Assembly: GCA_965196605.1 (NCBI GenBank)
Contig: CBDAKK010000003.1
Span: 62,001 to 126,000, forward strand
DNA: 64,000 nucleotides
Reading direction: 5' to 3'
From: CBDAKK01 sp965196605
GTDB lineage: Bacteria > Spirochaetota > Spirochaetia > WTKD01 > G963693115
Under the pieces are notes generated by a model that searched no databases, was not told the DNA's origin, and saw nothing but the letters and a program-made list of their open reading frames with translations. Below are positions 44,323 to 52,838 of the stretch, one piece after another. Position 1 is the stretch's first letter; each line of letters starts with the position of its first letter. The position numbers were made by a program, and so were the translations under genes.

Positions 44323-45147
44323 TCACTCCTCTTGGAACTGCATTAAGTCAACCAAGTCATACTGTTTTTCCAGTGTATAATTTGCGGTGAGCACCTCGGT
44401 TTTTTCCTTCTCTCGCGTACCGGTTCCTATAGAGACCGTGAATTTCATGCGCTTTGTATCCCAGCGGTGTTTCTGTATGTACTCTTCCAGCACGGGTGAG
44501 GGGTAGGAGCTCAGAAGAAACTTGCCCTCAATGGCACTAAGTGCTGTGAGGAGCGCAGTGTAGTCTTCTATGGTGTACCCGTCATAGTGACCACAGTCGC
44601 TGTTGTAGTATGGTGGGTCGCAATAGAAGAGGGTGTGAGGGCTGTCGTAGGTACGTATGATTTTAATGGCGTCTGTACACTCAAGTTGTACGTGTTGTAA
44701 ACGCTGTGCGTAGTGGTAAGAGAATGTATCGCGTTTGCGTGCTATTTTGCGGGCAGTAGTGCCGCTCATGTCGTATCCGAAAGAGCCATCAAGCATGGAG
44801 CAGAACGATTCTTGAGACAAAACCCACACTGCCCACGCGCGCTCTAAGGGTGAGAAGCGGTGCGGGTTATTGTATGTAACAAGCGCGTCATGGTGTGCCA
44901 TGCGGCTGTGGAGCGTGATTTGTATTTGTTTCTCAAGTGAGACAAAGTCCTGCTGTACGATGCGGTAGAAGTTCATAAGCTCACCGTTGGTATCATTGAG
45001 TGTCTCCATCTCTGAGGGTTTCTTTGCAAAGAAGATAGCGGCACCACCACAAAATGGCTCAACGTAGCATGTGTGTGGATGGAGGAGAGGGACGATTTCT
45101 TTGACGAGGTTTTGCTTGCCTCCGTAATAGCTCACTGGCGTCTTCAT
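44323..45147 (-). CDS. dam: DNA adenine methylase, left-arm copy B
   Basis: 274-aa N6-adenine methyltransferase of the Dam (D12) family. AdoMet motif I is 'CYVEPFCGGAAIFF' (about 28-41) and the catalytic motif IV is 'FYCDPPYYNSDCGHYDGY' (about 175-192). Second of two tandem dam genes in the arm; its ATG overlaps the stop of the other by 4 bp. The right-arm twin (51566-52390) differs at a handful of residues near the C terminus. In phages such orphan methylases often protect DNA from host restriction or regulate inversion and expression. Confidence 0.9.
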   Translation of the reverse strand: MKTPVSYYGGKQNLVKEIVPLLHPHTCYVEPFCGGAAIFFAKKPSEMETLNDTNGELMNFYRIVQQDFVSLEKQIQITLHSRMAHHDALVTYNNPHRFSPLERAWAVWVLSQESFCSMLDGSFGYDMSGTTARKIARKRDTFSYHYAQRLQHVQLECTDAIKIIRTYDSPHTLFYCDPPYYNSDCGHYDGYTIEDYTALLTALSAIEGKFLLSSYPSPVLEEYIQKHRWDTKRMKFTVSIGTGTREKEKTEVLTANYTLEKQYDLVDLMQFQEE

Positions 45148-46004
45148 GCAGCCACCTCACATGGTTTGAGTGCATACTCTTGTGCGATGAGCTCTATATC
45201 GTAGTTTGCGGTGAGTACTTCGGTTTTTGATTTGGTATGACCTTGAGATGAATTAGCAATACGTCTCTTAGAACACTGTGTGTGCCAGCCGTATTCCGAT
45301 ATGAAACTCTGCAGAGTGTCCGAGGGATACGAACTTAAGAGAAACATTCCCTGTATAGCACTAAGGCTTGTTAGGAGTGCGTGAAAGTCATGCTCGGAGT
45401 ATCCGCCGTAGTGTCCCATATGTGCATTAAAGTATGGTGGGTCGCAATAGAAGAGCGTGTGTGGAGTATCATAGCGTTGTATGATAGTGAGCGCATCGTC
45501 CGAATCGAGTTGCACATGCTTGAGGCGTTGCGCGAGTGTGTGAACATCAAAGGCATCTCGTTTGCGCGCGAGTGCGTTACTTGTTGTGCTACGCACGGAG
45601 CGAGAGAAACTGAAGGCGCCGTGGAAGTCGTGTGCGAATGATTGATGCGCTAAGACCCACACAGCCCATGCGCGTTTTACGGGGCTAAAGAGGTGTGGGT
45701 TCTGATAGACAACACGTGCATCGCTGTGAGCTCTGCGACTATGGGGTGTGCTAATAATAAGAGATGTAAGTTCTTGGTTCTGTGTTTGCACGACTGAAAA
45801 GAAGTTAGTAATTTCAGCGTTGGTGTCATTGAGTGTTTCAATGGGCGCGGGTTCTTTTGCGAAAAAGACGGCCGCGCCGCCACAAAATGGCTCGACATAG
45901 CATGTGTGAGGATGCAGTCGTGGCACGATGGTGCTGGTCATAGACTGCTTACCTCCATAATAGGTAAGTGGTGTTTTCATAAGAAGTTCAAATACTCGGT
46001 ACAT
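45144..46004 (-). CDS. dam: DNA adenine methylase, left-arm copy A
   Basis: 286 aa from ATG 46004 (a second in-frame ATG at 45980 begins the conserved 'MKTPLTYYGGKQ'). Motif I 'CYVEPFCGGAAVFF' and motif IV 'FYCDPPYFNAHMGHYGGY'. Paralogue of the neighbouring dam (about half identical), so each arm carries a tandem pair, perhaps with different target preference. The right-arm twin is 50709-51569. Confidence 0.88.
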   Translation of the reverse strand: MYRVFELLMKTPLTYYGGKQSMTSTIVPRLHPHTCYVEPFCGGAAVFFAKEPAPIETLNDTNAEITNFFSVVQTQNQELTSLIISTPHSRRAHSDARVVYQNPHLFSPVKRAWAVWVLAHQSFAHDFHGAFSFSRSVRSTTSNALARKRDAFDVHTLAQRLKHVQLDSDDALTIIQRYDTPHTLFYCDPPYFNAHMGHYGGYSEHDFHALLTSLSAIQGMFLLSSYPSDTLQSFISEYGWHTQCSKRRIANSSQGHTKSKTEVLTANYDIELIAQEYALKPCEVAA

Positions 46005-46154
46005 AGTAGCTTGCTACACACCGATATAAAGATATGGTGGTAGCAGTGTTACCGTGTGTGGGGTTGTTTGTTAACACCACATAGGGGCTGTGAGTATTCT
46101 TTTACAATACTCGCCAGTGGGTGCTGGTACACCCGCAGGCTGCCACTTTTTTGT

Positions 46155-46562
46155 TTATGGTAGCGCGTCTTTTTTTGCTTTACTAAGTTTCTTTTGAGCG
46201 TCTACATATGCACGGTATTCGTGGTAGTGGCGGTAGTCAATATTGGTGGTATCCGTGATTTTGTTTATGCACACGCGTATGCCGCAGTTTATGTAGTAGG
46301 CTTCGTTTTTGCCTTTTTCGCGTGCCCAGTTTTGAATGGCAGCGTCAGTTTCTCCGTCAATACAGTCTTCCTGCTCTGCACGCGTGGCGGCGTCTACCCA
46401 TGTGCCTGTGGTGGTATCGCCGACCCATGAGGGCTTGAGCATGGCCTGCGGCGGCGGTGTGGTGTGTGCTATGGTAAGACTTAAGTCTTTGGGTGGTGGG
46501 CTATCAAACTGCCCTATGATGTGTCCATTTTTGTCTAGTTCGTAATATGTTTTTGTGCTCAT
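46155..46562 (-). CDS. Tail-fibre assembly-like protein, left copy
   Basis: 135 aa, identical to the product of 50151-50558. The Pro-rich N-terminal half ('QFDSPPPKDLSLTIAHTTPP') and Trp motif ('PSWVGDTTTGTWVDAA') resemble small proteins encoded directly after tail-fibre genes, where fibre-assembly chaperones sit. The function is inferred from position and is not certain. Confidence 0.65.
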   Translation of the reverse strand: MSTKTYYELDKNGHIIGQFDSPPPKDLSLTIAHTTPPPQAMLKPSWVGDTTTGTWVDAATRAEQEDCIDGETDAAIQNWAREKGKNEAYYINCGIRVCINKITDTTNIDYRHYHEYRAYVDAQKKLSKAKKDALP

Positions 46563-46575
46563 TTTTAGTGCTCCT

Positions 46576-47550
46576 TTATGCAGTGCGTTTCCAAATACGC
46601 ACGGTGTAATTTACGGGTCTATTTTCAGCTGCAGTGGTAACTACTGTAGATACGGAAAATCTATATCCTACTCTATCACTGTGTCTTCTAGATGAGCCAT
46701 CTGACCAACCCCAGTCGTCTCCTTGATCTACAATGCTCATGTTTTGTTGCGAGCCATAACCCCATCCCAAATTTGTCTTAAATGCAAATGTAAAATCTCG
46801 AATAGCATCAGTCTGTTTTCCTGTTTGAAATTTTTTTGCGCCATAATAGTCGTTGTCCCTACCCTCGGCACGAAAGAAGCAATCTGCGTATTGACTACTG
46901 ATGTTTTGCCATGTCATGGTGTTGCCCCAGAGTTGTTGTGGAGTAGGTTGGTTTGGAAACTGGGTGTAGATAAAGCCGATGGGAATGGCGGAATTTAGTA
47001 CGTCTTTCTTTGCTTGCGTGATGGCGTTTTGTGCTTCGGTTTTTGCTTTGGTGATTTCAGCCATAAGTTCACTTTTTAACTGCTGACGTAGTGAGGTAAG
47101 AGAATTCCATCCGTGCGCAGATTCACGGGGTGTAAGGTCGATGGTATTGTTTTTCACTTGTGCGAGGACAACATCATTGGCTTGTTTGTCCGTAGACAAA
47201 ACGACATGCACGGTAGTCTTATCCCCGCGTGTTTTCCATGTTTGCTTTTGTTGAATATCGTGCGTTGTGGTAGTATCTACAACCGAGTGACGCAGTACCA
47301 CGAGTCCGTCTTTTTTATCTATTGTAGTCTTGGCGGTGAGCGCGAGCCGTTGTCCATTAGGGGCAACAGCATCTCCCGCACTAATGACAACCTTCCCCGC
47401 GCCATCCATGCTCACGGTTAGCCCCGAGAGTACACCCGTGCCTGTGATAGCGTGCGTACTCTCATGTAGCGCATCCTCGGTATTCTGCTGAAGTATATCG
47501 AAGTCGTTGGGGGTAGGTGTCATACCTTCGTAAAAATGATGTTTTTTCAT
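46576..47550 (-). CDS. Phage tail fibre protein, left copy
   Basis: 324 aa, 100% identical to the product of 49163-50137. The N terminus ('MKKHHFYEGMTPTPNDFDIL') and beta-rich body are followed by a helical stretch (about residues 160-190) and a collar-like C-terminal domain: 'IPIGFIYTQFPNQPTPQQLW', 'FFRAEGRDNDYYGAKKFQTG', 'KQTDAIRDFTFAF' and terminal 'NYTVRIWKRTA'. This tip pattern is typical of phage tail fibres that bind the host surface. Confidence 0.85.
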   Translation of the reverse strand: MKKHHFYEGMTPTPNDFDILQQNTEDALHESTHAITGTGVLSGLTVSMDGAGKVVISAGDAVAPNGQRLALTAKTTIDKKDGLVVLRHSVVDTTTTHDIQQKQTWKTRGDKTTVHVVLSTDKQANDVVLAQVKNNTIDLTPRESAHGWNSLTSLRQQLKSELMAEITKAKTEAQNAITQAKKDVLNSAIPIGFIYTQFPNQPTPQQLWGNTMTWQNISSQYADCFFRAEGRDNDYYGAKKFQTGKQTDAIRDFTFAFKTNLGWGYGSQQNMSIVDQGDDWGWSDGSSRRHSDRVGYRFSVSTVVTTAAENRPVNYTVRIWKRTA

Positions 47551-48158
47551 AAGTTTCTATCTCCTGTGTTTGTATGTGATTTTTTCGTGTTTTCATTAAA
47601 AATAACAAAGCCTACATCGGGTGGGGTGTTGGTCTCTAGGTAACTTGCTAACTCTGTACGTTTTTCTCTCGTACTGTTTTGTATAGAGAGATAGAGCCCC
47701 TCACCGTTCATGATGATGCCTGTTTTGATGGGTGTGCCGTATGGTGCATGTCCTACGGTGAACGCATCCTTAGGCATTTCTATGATGCGGTATCGGTCTT
47801 TAAAATTGCTGTTCATGAATTCCGTGAGAGCCTTTCTGGTACCGAGGTACTTCATGGTACGCGATGCTAAGGCTAGACGTTCACGCATACTGGTCTCGCT
47901 TTCATTCCCAACTTCTGGAAGCGCTAATGCGTTCGCATGCATGTTCATGTAGTGTCTATTACCCAAAGAGGGGAAGAACCCGCGAAAGAGAGAACGCGTA
48001 TCGTATATTAGGATACCGAGCAGTATGTGGAGTACTACATAAAGTTTTCCGAGTTTGGGGCGAGTTCTGTCTTTTTCAAACGAGTGTTGTGCAACTAAAA
48101 GCAAAGTGGCTCCGCTCTGCAACAGGCGATGTGCCACTACTTTACAAAGCAGAGTCAC
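47547..48158 (-). pseudogene. Tail protein (gpI/gp48-like), left paralogue, 5' truncated
   Basis: From Phe at 48080 onward the product aligns without gaps to the 192-aa right-arm protein from Tyr16 (about half identical, then identical over the last ~30 residues). Upstream of 48083 the homology stops abruptly: residues 1-25 are merely the complement of the baseplate-J sequence. The native first ~14 codons and ribosome binding site are missing. It is thus a headless paralogue that would regain a proper start if the 48084-48629 core were inverted. Confidence 0.8.
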
Positions 48159-48629
48159 AGGGCATAGATGGCGTTAGAGAAGCAAAAGTGTTTCGTGCGC
48201 CCAGTGGGTTTGGGTCAGTGCGCGTGGTGCTACGCGGTGCAAACAATACGCAAGTCGGTACTGATATAGTGACAAAGGTGCGTGCTCGACTCGATACAGT
48301 GGGGCTTATAGGGCGAAATACGGTAGTCGATACCGTAGGATTCGCCCCTCTTACCGTCAGTTGTACCTATGCAGGTACACTTACGGAAACAGAAGCAAAA
48401 AAAAGAATAACCGACTATTTTTATTCGCTTGGCATTGGCACGCGCTATACCATGCAAGATTTATACAACTTGTTTGACGACCAAGATGCCATTCAGTTTA
48501 CCACGCCAACGGCAAGCGATAAGACGCTTGGCAATGATGGTGTATACAAACTTACAAGCGTGAGGGCAACCAAGAAGGTGTAGTGTAATGGCGTTTGAAA
48601 AATTTGTAGAAAAACAGATAGAAAAAAGC
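48084..48629 (+). other. Unique core between the inverted arms, candidate invertible segment
   Basis: 546 bp bounded by related inverted sequences CTCGTWTGAARRAGAC at 48069-48084 (minus) and 48629-48644 (plus). The core carries the baseplate-J 3' end, its stop, a ribosome binding site and the first 14 codons of the tail protein. I see no invertase gene in the window. Confidence 0.6.
48098..48583 (+). pseudogene. Baseplate J-like protein, C-terminal fragment
   Basis: About 161 residues matching the C-terminal half of phage baseplate J proteins (Mu gp47/P2 J type): 'KWLRSATGDVPLLYKAESQG', 'VREAKVFRAPSGFGSVRVVL' and the tail 'YFYSLGIGTRYTMQDLYNLF'. The frame is open back to 47864, but that part is antisense to the left tail gene and reads as non-protein. 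The N-terminal half of the gene is absent from the window, so this is a truncated gene. Confidence 0.75.
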
Positions 48630-49166
48630 TCGTATGAAGGAGACCGGAAGAAAATACAGCTCGGCCGGTTGTATTCGGTGATGCGAGTATTGTGTGCAGT
48701 TGTAGCAAGCGATACACGAGATGTGTTTCGAGCATTTTTCCCCGCGTTGGGTACTCGCACTTTTATGGACAGACACGCTAAAGCATTAGCGTTACCACAC
48801 ATTAAAAACGAAAGTGACAAAAGTTTGAGAGACCGCCTTACTGTTGCAACGCATACGATGACCTATCTCGGTACGCGCCAAGCATTCACTCAGTTTATGG
48901 AGAGTAATTTTAAGAGTAGGTGCCGCGTCATTGAAATGCCGAAGAATGCGTTTACTGTAGGACACCTACCCTATGGCACGCCCATTGGCACTGGCATAAT
49001 TATGGCTGGCGAAGGACTCTATGTGTACGTGCAAAACATTACGGCAGAGGAACGCATTGAGCTTGAAAGTTACCTAGAGACCAACACCCCGCCCGATGTA
49101 GGCTTTGTTATTTTTAATGAAAACACGAAAAAATCACATACAAACACAGGAGATAGAAACTTATGA
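48588..49166 (+). CDS. Phage tail protein (gpI/gp48-like)
   Basis: 192 aa, intact. It follows the baseplate-J fragment by 4 bp and overlaps the tail fibre start by 4 bp: the J-I-fibre order seen in Mu- and P2-like tail modules. 'DVFRAFFPALGTRTFMDRHA' and 'RLTVATHTMTYLGTRQAFTQ' look like the DUF2313/tail-I type, by position and general build rather than firm motif. The diverged left paralogue is 47547-48080. Confidence 0.75.
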   Translation: MAFEKFVEKQIEKSSYEGDRKKIQLGRLYSVMRVLCAVVASDTRDVFRAFFPALGTRTFMDRHAKALALPHIKNESDKSLRDRLTVATHTMTYLGTRQAFTQFMESNFKSRCRVIEMPKNAFTVGHLPYGTPIGTGIIMAGEGLYVYVQNITAEERIELESYLETNTPPDVGFVIFNENTKKSHTNTGDRNL

Positions 49167-50137
49167 AAAAACATCATTTTTACGAAGGTATGACACCTAC
49201 CCCCAACGACTTCGATATACTTCAGCAGAATACCGAGGATGCGCTACATGAGAGTACGCACGCTATCACAGGCACGGGTGTACTCTCGGGGCTAACCGTG
49301 AGCATGGATGGCGCGGGGAAGGTTGTCATTAGTGCGGGAGATGCTGTTGCCCCTAATGGACAACGGCTCGCGCTCACCGCCAAGACTACAATAGATAAAA
49401 AAGACGGACTCGTGGTACTGCGTCACTCGGTTGTAGATACTACCACAACGCACGATATTCAACAAAAGCAAACATGGAAAACACGCGGGGATAAGACTAC
49501 CGTGCATGTCGTTTTGTCTACGGACAAACAAGCCAATGATGTTGTCCTCGCACAAGTGAAAAACAATACCATCGACCTTACACCCCGTGAATCTGCGCAC
49601 GGATGGAATTCTCTTACCTCACTACGTCAGCAGTTAAAAAGTGAACTTATGGCTGAAATCACCAAAGCAAAAACCGAAGCACAAAACGCCATCACGCAAG
49701 CAAAGAAAGACGTACTAAATTCCGCCATTCCCATCGGCTTTATCTACACCCAGTTTCCAAACCAACCTACTCCACAACAACTCTGGGGCAACACCATGAC
49801 ATGGCAAAACATCAGTAGTCAATACGCAGATTGCTTCTTTCGTGCCGAGGGTAGGGACAACGACTATTATGGCGCAAAAAAATTTCAAACAGGAAAACAG
49901 ACTGATGCTATTCGAGATTTTACATTTGCATTTAAGACAAATTTGGGATGGGGTTATGGCTCGCAACAAAACATGAGCATTGTAGATCAAGGAGACGACT
50001 GGGGTTGGTCAGATGGCTCATCTAGAAGACACAGTGATAGAGTAGGATATAGATTTTCCGTATCTACAGTAGTTACCACTGCAGCTGAAAATAGACCCGT
50101 AAATTACACCGTGCGTATTTGGAAACGCACTGCATAA
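49163..50137 (+). CDS. Phage tail fibre protein, right copy
   Basis: 324 aa, identical to the left-arm product. ATG follows GGAGAT and overlaps the upstream tail gene by 4 bp, so this copy sits in the complete J(C-term)-I-fibre context. The C-terminal tip ('NRPVNYTVRIWKRTA') is the probable receptor-binding end. Total identity of two copies flanking a diverged pair suggests recent copying or gene conversion. Confidence 0.85.
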   Translation: MKKHHFYEGMTPTPNDFDILQQNTEDALHESTHAITGTGVLSGLTVSMDGAGKVVISAGDAVAPNGQRLALTAKTTIDKKDGLVVLRHSVVDTTTTHDIQQKQTWKTRGDKTTVHVVLSTDKQANDVVLAQVKNNTIDLTPRESAHGWNSLTSLRQQLKSELMAEITKAKTEAQNAITQAKKDVLNSAIPIGFIYTQFPNQPTPQQLWGNTMTWQNISSQYADCFFRAEGRDNDYYGAKKFQTGKQTDAIRDFTFAFKTNLGWGYGSQQNMSIVDQGDDWGWSDGSSRRHSDRVGYRFSVSTVVTTAAENRPVNYTVRIWKRTA

Positions 50138-50150
50138 AGGAGCACTAAAA

Positions 50151-50558
50151 ATGAGCACAAAAACATATTACGAACTAGACAAAAATGGACACATCATAGG
50201 GCAGTTTGATAGCCCACCACCCAAAGACTTAAGTCTTACCATAGCACACACCACACCGCCGCCGCAGGCCATGCTCAAGCCCTCATGGGTCGGCGATACC
50301 ACCACAGGCACATGGGTAGACGCCGCCACGCGTGCAGAGCAGGAAGACTGTATTGACGGAGAAACTGACGCTGCCATTCAAAACTGGGCACGCGAAAAAG
50401 GCAAAAACGAAGCCTACTACATAAACTGCGGCATACGCGTGTGCATAAACAAAATCACGGATACCACCAATATTGACTACCGCCACTACCACGAATACCG
50501 TGCATATGTAGACGCTCAAAAGAAACTTAGTAAAGCAAAAAAAGACGCGCTACCATAA
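50151..50558 (+). CDS. Tail-fibre assembly-like protein, right copy
   Basis: 135 aa, identical to the left-arm product. It starts 13 bp after the fibre stop, with AGGAG upstream. Position directly behind a fibre gene is the main evidence for an assembly role. The C-terminal half is Lys/Tyr-rich and probably helical. Confidence 0.65.
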   Translation: MSTKTYYELDKNGHIIGQFDSPPPKDLSLTIAHTTPPPQAMLKPSWVGDTTTGTWVDAATRAEQEDCIDGETDAAIQNWAREKGKNEAYYINCGIRVCINKITDTTNIDYRHYHEYRAYVDAQKKLSKAKKDALP

Positions 50559-50708
50559 ACAAAAAAGTGGCAGCCTGCGGGTGTACCAGCACCCACTGGC
50601 GAGTATTGTAGAAGCATACTCACAGCCCCTATGTGGTGTTACAACACAACCCCACACACGGTAACACTGCTACCACCATACTGTTATATCGGTGTGAGGC
50701 AGGTTACT

Positions 50709-51569
50709 ATGTACGGAGTATTTGAACTTTTTATGAAAACACCACTTACCTATTACGGAGGTAAACAGTCTATGACACGCACCATCGTGCCACGACTGCA
50801 CCCTCACACGTGCTATGTCGAGCCCTTCTGTGGCGGCGCGGCCGTCTTTTTCGCAAAAGAACCCGCGCCCATTGAAACACTCAATGACACCAACGCTGAA
50901 ATTACAAACTTCTTTTCAGTCGTGCAAACAAAAAAACAGGAACTTACATCTCTTGTTGTAAGCACATCTCATAGTCGCAGAGCTCACAGCGATGCTCGTG
51001 TTGTCTATCAGAACCCACACCTCTTTAACCCCGTAAAACGCGCATGGGCTGTGTGGGTCTTAGCGCATCAATCATTCGCACACGACTTCCATGGTGCCTT
51101 CAGGTTCTCTCGCTCCGTGCGTAGCACAACAAGTAACGCACTCGCGCGCAAACGAGATACCTTCGATGTCCACACACTCGCACAACGCATCAAGTATGTG
51201 CAGTTAGAATGTGACGATGCACTCACCATCATACAACGCTATGATACTCCGCACACGCTTTTCTACTGCGACCCACCATACTTTAATGCACATATGGGAC
51301 ACTACGGAGGATACACCGAACAAGACTTTTACGCACTCCTGAAAAGTCTTAGTGCTATACAGGGAACATTTCTCTTAAGTTCGTATCCCTCGGACACTCT
51401 GCAGAGTTTCACCTCAAAACACGGATGGTACACACAGTGTTCTCGGAGACGTATTGTTAATTCGCCTCAAGGTCATACTAAATCAAAGACCGAAGTACTT
51501 ACCGCAAACTACAATACAGAGTTCATCGCACAAGAGTATGCACTCAAACCATGTGAGGTGGCTGCATGA
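50709..51569 (+). CDS. dam: DNA adenine methylase, right-arm copy A
   Basis: 286 aa from ATG 50709 (GAGGCAGG seven bases upstream; in-frame ATG 50733 starts 'MKTPLTYYGGKQ', and the frame is open to 50631). Motif I 'CYVEPFCGGAAVFF', motif IV 'FYCDPPYFNAHMGHYGGY'. It differs from its left-arm twin at about two dozen residues, whereas the fibre genes are identical, so divergence rises toward the outer ends of the arms. Confidence 0.88.
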   Translation: MYGVFELFMKTPLTYYGGKQSMTRTIVPRLHPHTCYVEPFCGGAAVFFAKEPAPIETLNDTNAEITNFFSVVQTKKQELTSLVVSTSHSRRAHSDARVVYQNPHLFNPVKRAWAVWVLAHQSFAHDFHGAFRFSRSVRSTTSNALARKRDTFDVHTLAQRIKYVQLECDDALTIIQRYDTPHTLFYCDPPYFNAHMGHYGGYTEQDFYALLKSLSAIQGTFLLSSYPSDTLQSFTSKHGWYTQCSRRRIVNSPQGHTKSKTEVLTANYNTEFIAQEYALKPCEVAA

Positions 51570-52390
51570 AGACGCCAGTGAGCTATTACGGAGGTAAGCA
51601 AAATCTCGTCAAAGAAATCGTCCCACTCCTACACCCACACACCTGTTACGTAGAACCCTTCTGCGGCGGTGCCGCTATCTTCTTCGCAAAGAAACCTTCA
51701 GAAATGGAAACACTTAACGACACAAACGGTGAGCTTATGAATTTCTACCGCATAGTACAGCAAGACTTTGTCTCACTCGAAAAACAAATACAAATCACGC
51801 TTCACAGCCGTATGGCACACCACGATGCGCTTGTTACATACAACAACCCGCACCGCTTCTCGCCCCTTGAGCGTGCGTGGGCAGTGTGGGTTTTGTCTCA
51901 AGAATCGTTCTGCTCCATGCTTGATGGCTCTTTCGGATACGACATGAGCGGCACTACTGCCCGCAAAATAGCACGCAAACGCGATACATTCTCTTACCAC
52001 TACGCACAGCGACTCCAGCATGTACAGCTCGAATGTACAGACGCGATTAAAATCATACGCACCTACGACAGTCCTCATACTCTCTTTTACTGCGACCCAC
52101 CGTATTACAACAGCGACTGTGGACACTATGACGGATACACCATAGAAGACTACACCGCACTCCTCAAGGCACTTAGTGTCATTGAGGGAAAATTCCTGTT
52201 AAGTTCTTATCCATCACCCGTGCTGGAAGAGTGCATACAGAAACACCGCTGGGATACAAAGCGCATGAAATTCACGGTTTCTATAGGAACTGGTACTCGG
52301 GACAAGGAAAAAACCGAGGCGCTTACCGCAAATTACACACTGGAAAAACAATACGATTTAGTCGATTTGATGCAGTTCCGAGAAGAGTGA
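51566..52390 (+). CDS. dam: DNA adenine methylase, right-arm copy B
   Basis: 274 aa, Dam family, motif I 'CYVEPFCGGAAIFF' and motif IV 'FYCDPPYYNSDCGHYDGY'. It starts 4 bp inside the preceding dam gene. Compared with its twin it has changes such as 'EECIQKH' for 'EEYIQKH' and 'KTEALTANY' for 'KTEVLTANY', all outside catalytic motifs, so both should be active. Confidence 0.9.
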   Translation: MKTPVSYYGGKQNLVKEIVPLLHPHTCYVEPFCGGAAIFFAKKPSEMETLNDTNGELMNFYRIVQQDFVSLEKQIQITLHSRMAHHDALVTYNNPHRFSPLERAWAVWVLSQESFCSMLDGSFGYDMSGTTARKIARKRDTFSYHYAQRLQHVQLECTDAIKIIRTYDSPHTLFYCDPPYYNSDCGHYDGYTIEDYTALLKALSVIEGKFLLSSYPSPVLEECIQKHRWDTKRMKFTVSIGTGTRDKEKTEALTANYTLEKQYDLVDLMQFREE

Positions 52391-52524
52391 CAAAATACAC
52401 TCTATTACCCCCCCATTAAATCCCATCTAAAGACACGTTAAAACACATATAGACACTCTAAAATACGGTATTTTCTCAATTCAACTGCAACTTTTTCTCA
52501 AATCACTTGCCCCCTACAGCACAA

Positions 52525-52567
52525 AGAGTTGTAGTATATAAAACTCATTTGTATATGCTACAACTCT
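52525..52567 (+). repeat. Long hairpin resembling a lone type II CRISPR repeat
   Basis: AGAGTTGTAG (52525-52534) pairs with CTACAACTCT (52558-52567), and the adjoining ATATA/TATAT also pair, with a CTCATTT loop region. The inner ~37 bases run GTTGTAG...CTACAAC, like type II-C CRISPR repeats (which in Neisseria and Pasteurella also hold CTCATTT). There is one copy only, no spacer array and no cas gene nearby, so it could equally be a terminator-like hairpin. Confidence 0.35.
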
Positions 52568-52838
52568 AATTGCTTGGTTTATCTCATTTTTTTAGCGGAA
52601 TTTATCTCGCGCGGGTATACATAATTTAACTCCTGTAAAATATTAATTTTTATGTATGTACAGTATAACATAATTACAAATTAATTAAATTAATATTTCA
52701 TTTGTGAAATTTATGTGAGAATAAATTATGAGACTGCCAGCATAGCTTCGCCAGCAATGATGACGCACAAATAACTTGCAGCCTGCAGGTTTGGGTGGCG
52801 TTGTCGTTTCTAGGCTGTAAAGCAACTCACTTCAGCGC
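52568..52838. other. AT-rich intergenic DNA, no gene seen
   Basis: Between the phage-tail arm and the inositol genes. It is A/T rich with AATTAATTAAATTAATATT-like runs and no open frame with a start site. No clear terminator for either flanking unit. Confidence 0.45.

Larger units (their letters stand above)
44194..47650 (-). repeat. Left arm of the phage-tail inverted duplication
   Basis: Near-identical reverse complement of 49069-52510. Gene boundaries in the two arms sum to 96713 in every case, so no net insertion or deletion separates them through the coding part; only the outermost ~100 bases contain small indels. The tail-fibre and 135-aa genes are identical at protein level, the Dam genes differ at several residues. 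The outer end carries two tandem imperfect copies of TGAATTGAGAAAA-like sequence. Confidence 0.92.
49069..52510 (+). repeat. Right arm of the phage-tail inverted duplication
   Basis: Reverse-complement partner of 44194-47650. The near-perfect match begins at AGTTACCTAGAGACCAACAC (49069 onward) and runs through fibre, assembly-like and both dam genes to ...CAAATCACTTGC at 52510. No target-site duplication is visible outside the two ends. Confidence 0.92.

Noticed and set aside
44194..52510. The inverted arms as ends of a transposon or Mu-like prophage
   Set aside because: The terminal sequences are inverted, with tandem TGAATTGAGAAAA-like motifs, but no target duplication is visible, no transposase or integrase lies inside, and the repeat covers whole genes.
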